In this document: piece after piece, positions 61,118 through 64,000 of the stretch
Layout: every line of letters begins with the position of its first letter
Position numbering within the stretch: the stretch's first letter is position 1
Assembly (NCBI RefSeq): GCF_003287275.1
Contig: NZ_QEVW01000009.1
Span: 248,001 to 312,000, forward strand
Origin: Paenibacillus taichungensis
Lineage (GTDB): Bacteria; Bacillota; Bacilli; Paenibacillales; Paenibacillaceae
Direction: 5' to 3'
Length of the DNA stretch: 64,000 bases
Notes under the pieces: model-generated
What the model was told of the DNA's origin: nothing
The model's input: the letters and a program-made list of their open reading frames with translations, nothing else
The model's database searches: none
Translations under genes and position numbers: made by a program

Positions 61118-63343
61118 ATGAGCAGACGAAGACGAAGACGCTGGTTGCTAACGATGTTTGCAGGAGCGGCCGTAGTGACAGGCGGAATACTTGCCGGCTG
61201 GCACTATATGCAACCCCAGCTCGTTACGTACACAGCGGACAATGGCACGGAGATGAAATTCAAGACCGATGGAGACCGGTTCATGGAATATGGACCCGAT
61301 GGTGCATGGCGGGAGATGTTCGTGAAAGGTGTGAACCTGGGCGCGACATCACCAGGACATTACCCAGGCGAGTTTCCGTTGACCAAAGAGGATTACTTGA
61401 AGTGGTTCCAGCAGATTGAGGATCTGGGGGCCAATGTCATCCGGGTGTACACGGTACATGAGCCGATTTTTTACACCGCATTGGTTGAGTATAACCGTGG
61501 CCGGGAGCAACCGTTATATTTTATACAGGGCATATGGTCGCCGGAAGAAGAGTTGATCGAGAAGCAGGATGCCTATGCTGACCATATTGAGCAGACGTTC
61601 AAGCAGGAGATTGAAAAGGCGGTATCGGCTGTATATGGGGATGCGGACATTCCCGATAAACCGGGAGAGTCAAGCGGCAAATACAAGACGAATGCCGGGA
61701 AATATCTGATGGCTTGGCATGTGGGAACCGAGTGGGACCCTTCGATGGTGAACAACACGAATGAGAGCCATCCTGACGTGCCGCAGTACAAAGGCGTTCA
61801 TTTTTCCGGGACGCAGGATGCATCACCGTTCGAGAATTGGCTCGCAGAGCTGCTGGATTACACCGCCGTGTTGGAGAAGAAATACGGGTGGGAGCATCCG
61901 ATGACCTTTACCAACTGGGTAACCACCGATGTGCTGGATCATCCGGGCGAGCCGCTGTTTGAAGAGGATTTGGTGAGTGTGGATGCGCGACATATTCAAC
62001 CGGAAGAGTGGCAGGGCGGATATTTTGCAGCATACCATGTGTACCCTTATTACCCGGACTTGTTCCATACGGACCAGACACTGCAGACGATCAAGGATGA
62101 GAACGGCGAGTACAACACGTACAAAAGTTATCTGCGCAAGCTCAAAGCCGAGTTTTCCGATATGCCTGTAATGATTACAGAGTACGGTGTACCGTCTTCG
62201 CTTGGGATCTCCCATCTGGGTATGGGAGGTCGGGATCAGGGCGGACATAACGAGGCCGAACAGGGCGAGATCGACGCATCGCTGACTCAGGATATTTATG
62301 ATGAGGGGTATGCGGGAGCGATTTTGTTCATGTGGCAGGATGAGTGGTTCAAAAAAACCTGGAACACGATGCCGCTGGAAATTCCCGCTGATCGGCGGGC
62401 CTACTGGCTGAACGTGCTGACTAATGAGAAGATGTTCGGTCTGCTCGCCATGGACCCGGGTAAGCAGGAACAGCTGACCATCGACGGGAAACTGGACGAC
62501 TGGAATGATCTGAAGAAGGAAGAGGTCACCATCTGGCAAGGCAAGGTAGAAGGCATCAAGGAAATGAAAATGACCCATGATGAAGCCTACCTGTACATTG
62601 GCATGACGCTGGAACAACCTTTTGACCCGAATCAGACTTTGCTTCGTATCGGAACAGATACGCTGGATGGTGGCAATCAGCCAGGTACGAGACTTCCAGA
62701 TCGAACGCTGAGTGACGGACTCGAAACAGTGATTACACTGGGGCAGGATGATGAATCACAAGTGGAGATCGCCAAGGACTATGACTTTAACCAGCGCCTC
62801 TATGGCAAGGACGGTTACGGTATGCTGCCCGAGAAGCAAGAGAATGCGGCAGATCCATTCCATCCATGGAACCTGGCTGTCAGCCTGCGGATGACCCCAC
62901 CAGATACCCGGTCGGCCCAACCGTTCATGAATGAGAAGGTGGGTACATTGAAACGGGGAACGACAGCTCCGGATCAGTCCGATACCGATTCGTTAACCGC
63001 CTGGCAGTATAACGGTAATCAGATCGAGATGCGTATTCCCTGGATGCTGCTTGGATTCGGTGACCCAAGTTCACTGCAAGCGATCAAGTATGGAGCGCTG
63101 AAAGGTGGACGGGAATTCGAAACTGTCGCAGTCAAGGGTGTGACCCTGGTTCCGTGGCTAATGGATCGTTCTACTGGAAATATCTCTTGGCCTGGTGGTG
63201 ACCAGAAGACACTGGATGTGAAAACATTGCCTATATACAGCTGGAAGCCATGGGAGCAGGTACAGTACAGTGAACGACTGAAACTGAGCTACGAGGAAAT
63301 GAAGAAACGGTATGAACAAATTCCAAGTTTTCAGACCGAATAA
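61118..63343 (+). CDS. Membrane-anchored glycoside hydrolase-like TIM barrel with CBM9-like tail
   Basis: A 741-residue protein. MSRRRRRRW plus a hydrophobic segment (about 9-30) is a signal anchor, so the body faces outside. Residues about 60-440 look like a GH TIM barrel: VKGVNLGATSPG, LGANVIRVYTVHEP (an acid on strand 2-4), MAWHVGTEWDPS with a candidate acid/base Glu, and VMITEYGVPSS with a candidate nucleophile Glu (about 352). From about 455, TIDGKLDDWNDLKKE starts a CBM9/DOMON-like sugar-binding domain. A HEAT-repeat protein gene follows 26 bases on. The setting suggests an exopolysaccharide or wall-glycan locus, but the substrate is unknown. AGAGGTGA upstream is a moderate ribosome site. 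Confidence 0.78.
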   Translation: MSRRRRRRWLLTMFAGAAVVTGGILAGWHYMQPQLVTYTADNGTEMKFKTDGDRFMEYGPDGAWREMFVKGVNLGATSPGHYPGEFPLTKEDYLKWFQQIEDLGANVIRVYTVHEPIFYTALVEYNRGREQPLYFIQGIWSPEEELIEKQDAYADHIEQTFKQEIEKAVSAVYGDADIPDKPGESSGKYKTNAGKYLMAWHVGTEWDPSMVNNTNESHPDVPQYKGVHFSGTQDASPFENWLAELLDYTAVLEKKYGWEHPMTFTNWVTTDVLDHPGEPLFEEDLVSVDARHIQPEEWQGGYFAAYHVYPYYPDLFHTDQTLQTIKDENGEYNTYKSYLRKLKAEFSDMPVMITEYGVPSSLGISHLGMGGRDQGGHNEAEQGEIDASLTQDIYDEGYAGAILFMWQDEWFKKTWNTMPLEIPADRRAYWLNVLTNEKMFGLLAMDPGKQEQLTIDGKLDDWNDLKKEEVTIWQGKVEGIKEMKMTHDEAYLYIGMTLEQPFDPNQTLLRIGTDTLDGGNQPGTRLPDRTLSDGLETVITLGQDDESQVEIAKDYDFNQRLYGKDGYGMLPEKQENAADPFHPWNLAVSLRMTPPDTRSAQPFMNEKVGTLKRGTTAPDQSDTDSLTAWQYNGNQIEMRIPWMLLGFGDPSSLQAIKYGALKGGREFETVAVKGVTLVPWLMDRSTGNISWPGGDQKTLDVKTLPIYSWKPWEQVQYSERLKLSYEEMKKRYEQIPSFQTE

Positions 63344-63369
63344 ATGAGTATAAAGGAGGACCTTTTCAC

Positions 63370-64000
63370 ATGTTTCCGAATTTGGCTTTGGCTTATCTAT
63401 TTCTATACATCTGTACGGCGCTCGTCGCTGTGGGTGTAATCCTGCTGTTTGCCATGAAAATGTCCCACAACGGCAAACGGCGCAAGATTGAGTTTTATAA
63501 ACTAAAGCAGCGTGACTACTTTACGTATCTGCAGACGGCGTTGACAGAGGACAGTCCCCTGAGATTGCCACCTGGGAAGCTGGCCCCGCTTGAGCGCCGG
63601 GTCATCCAGAGCAAACTTATTGAATGGATCGATCAGTTCAAGGGCGAGTATCGCAACAAATTGATTGTACTCTGCCGTGAAGCCGGATTTGTAGAGCATG
63701 ATCTGAAGGAACTGAGTCGTATTCGTTATGGACGCCAGATTGATGCAGCTTATCGATTGGGCGGCATGCGTTGTCCAGAGGCCGTTCCAGGCTTAATGGA
63801 ATTGCTTAAGGATGAGAAACCCGGCCCGATGGCGATTATGATTGGTCGTTCAATTGCAAGATGTACCACTCGTCAGGGTGAACTGAAAGACATGCTCGCA
63901 CTGTTGTTGACCAAAGGAAAATCGATTCATCATCTGGCAGCAGATATTCTGCTCGAAACCAGTCTGGATACAAGCAGAATTTTGATTGAATTGCTGGAAG
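63370..64000 (+). CDS. HEAT-repeat membrane protein, C-terminus outside window
   Basis: The frame is open at the right edge; 210 residues are visible. An N-terminal transmembrane helix (about 4-27, LALAYLFLYICTALVAVGVILLFAM) precedes a basic KRRKIEFYKLKQRD stretch and a cytoplasmic helical part. Units such as AAYRLGGMRCPEAVPGLMELLKDEKPGPM and HHLAADILLETSLD have the helix-turn-helix rhythm of HEAT repeats, usually protein-binding scaffolds. AAAGGAGG lies before the ATG, 26 bases after the hydrolase gene, so they form an operon. Relatives often precede a family 2 glycosyltransferase; whether that holds here lies outside the window. Confidence 0.75.
   Translation, partial: MFPNLALAYLFLYICTALVAVGVILLFAMKMSHNGKRRKIEFYKLKQRDYFTYLQTALTEDSPLRLPPGKLAPLERRVIQSKLIEWIDQFKGEYRNKLIVLCREAGFVEHDLKELSRIRYGRQIDAAYRLGGMRCPEAVPGLMELLKDEKPGPMAIMIGRSIARCTTRQGELKDMLALLLTKGKSIHHLAADILLETSLDTSRILIELLE

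Overview
The window looks like chromosomal DNA of an endospore-forming Bacillales bacterium, most probably Paenibacillus. The evidence is the moderate GC content, strong AGGAGG-type ribosome sites, frequent TTG and GTG starts, the sporulation peptide SpoVM, the biofilm regulator RemA, and a long block in the order of the Bacillus subtilis ylo region: P-type Ca ATPase, yicC/yloC, remA, gmk, rpoZ, coaBC, priA, def, fmt, rsmB, rlmN, stp, prkC, rsgA, rpe, spoVM, rpmB, fakA, then degV/fakB and recG. Species identity is inference; no rRNA or tRNA gene was seen.

Layout. 1-12.9 kb: a class A penicillin-binding protein (cut by the window start), rpsD with a long leader, a GAF-GAF-GGDEF diguanylate cyclase with hairpins in its leader, a lipoprotein, an M29 aminopeptidase, an HPr-like protein lacking the His15 region, ylaN, a Ca/H antiporter, an Asp23 protein, ftsW with yugN, and an M20 amidohydrolase. 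13-21 kb: an XPB-type helicase with its partner protein, ylbF-ylbG, an unrecognised protein, a LysR regulator, a PHP phosphoesterase and a GNAT enzyme. 21-50.6 kb: the conserved core block, with rqcH divergent from the Ca ATPase, and dapF plus a homocysteine methyltransferase/methylene-THF reductase fusion placed between the ATPase and yicC. It covers ribosome quality control, nucleotide and CoA synthesis, replication restart, formyl-Met metabolism, rRNA modification, Ser/Thr phosphorylation and fatty-acid uptake.

50.7-52.8 kb is an accessory-looking, AT-richer gap with a SpoVIF-like gene, a perfect 15-bp inverted repeat, a nucleotidyltransferase of the antibiotic-modifying type, and an unlisted frameshifted pseudogene on the minus strand. 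52.8-56.7 kb holds a LytS/LytTR two-component system followed by an oxalate/formate-family MFS transporter. Three direct repeats of a GGCATTTCAT-like site at exact 21-bp spacing lie in front of the transporter, the layout of the E. coli YpdAB-YhjX pyruvate system. I consider this the most interesting regulatory unit. 56.9-60.3 kb: a GNAT enzyme, glutaminase with a 4 x 13-bp tandem repeat over its stop codon, and a yolD/Y-family polymerase operon with a LexA box over its promoter. 60.4-64 kb: a possible short terminated RNA and the start of an envelope or polysaccharide operon (TIM-barrel glycoside hydrolase with a CBM9-like tail, then a HEAT-repeat membrane protein cut by the window end).

No CRISPR array, prophage, insertion sequence or tRNA was recognised. 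Most genes are ordinary housekeeping genes; novelty is mainly regulatory.
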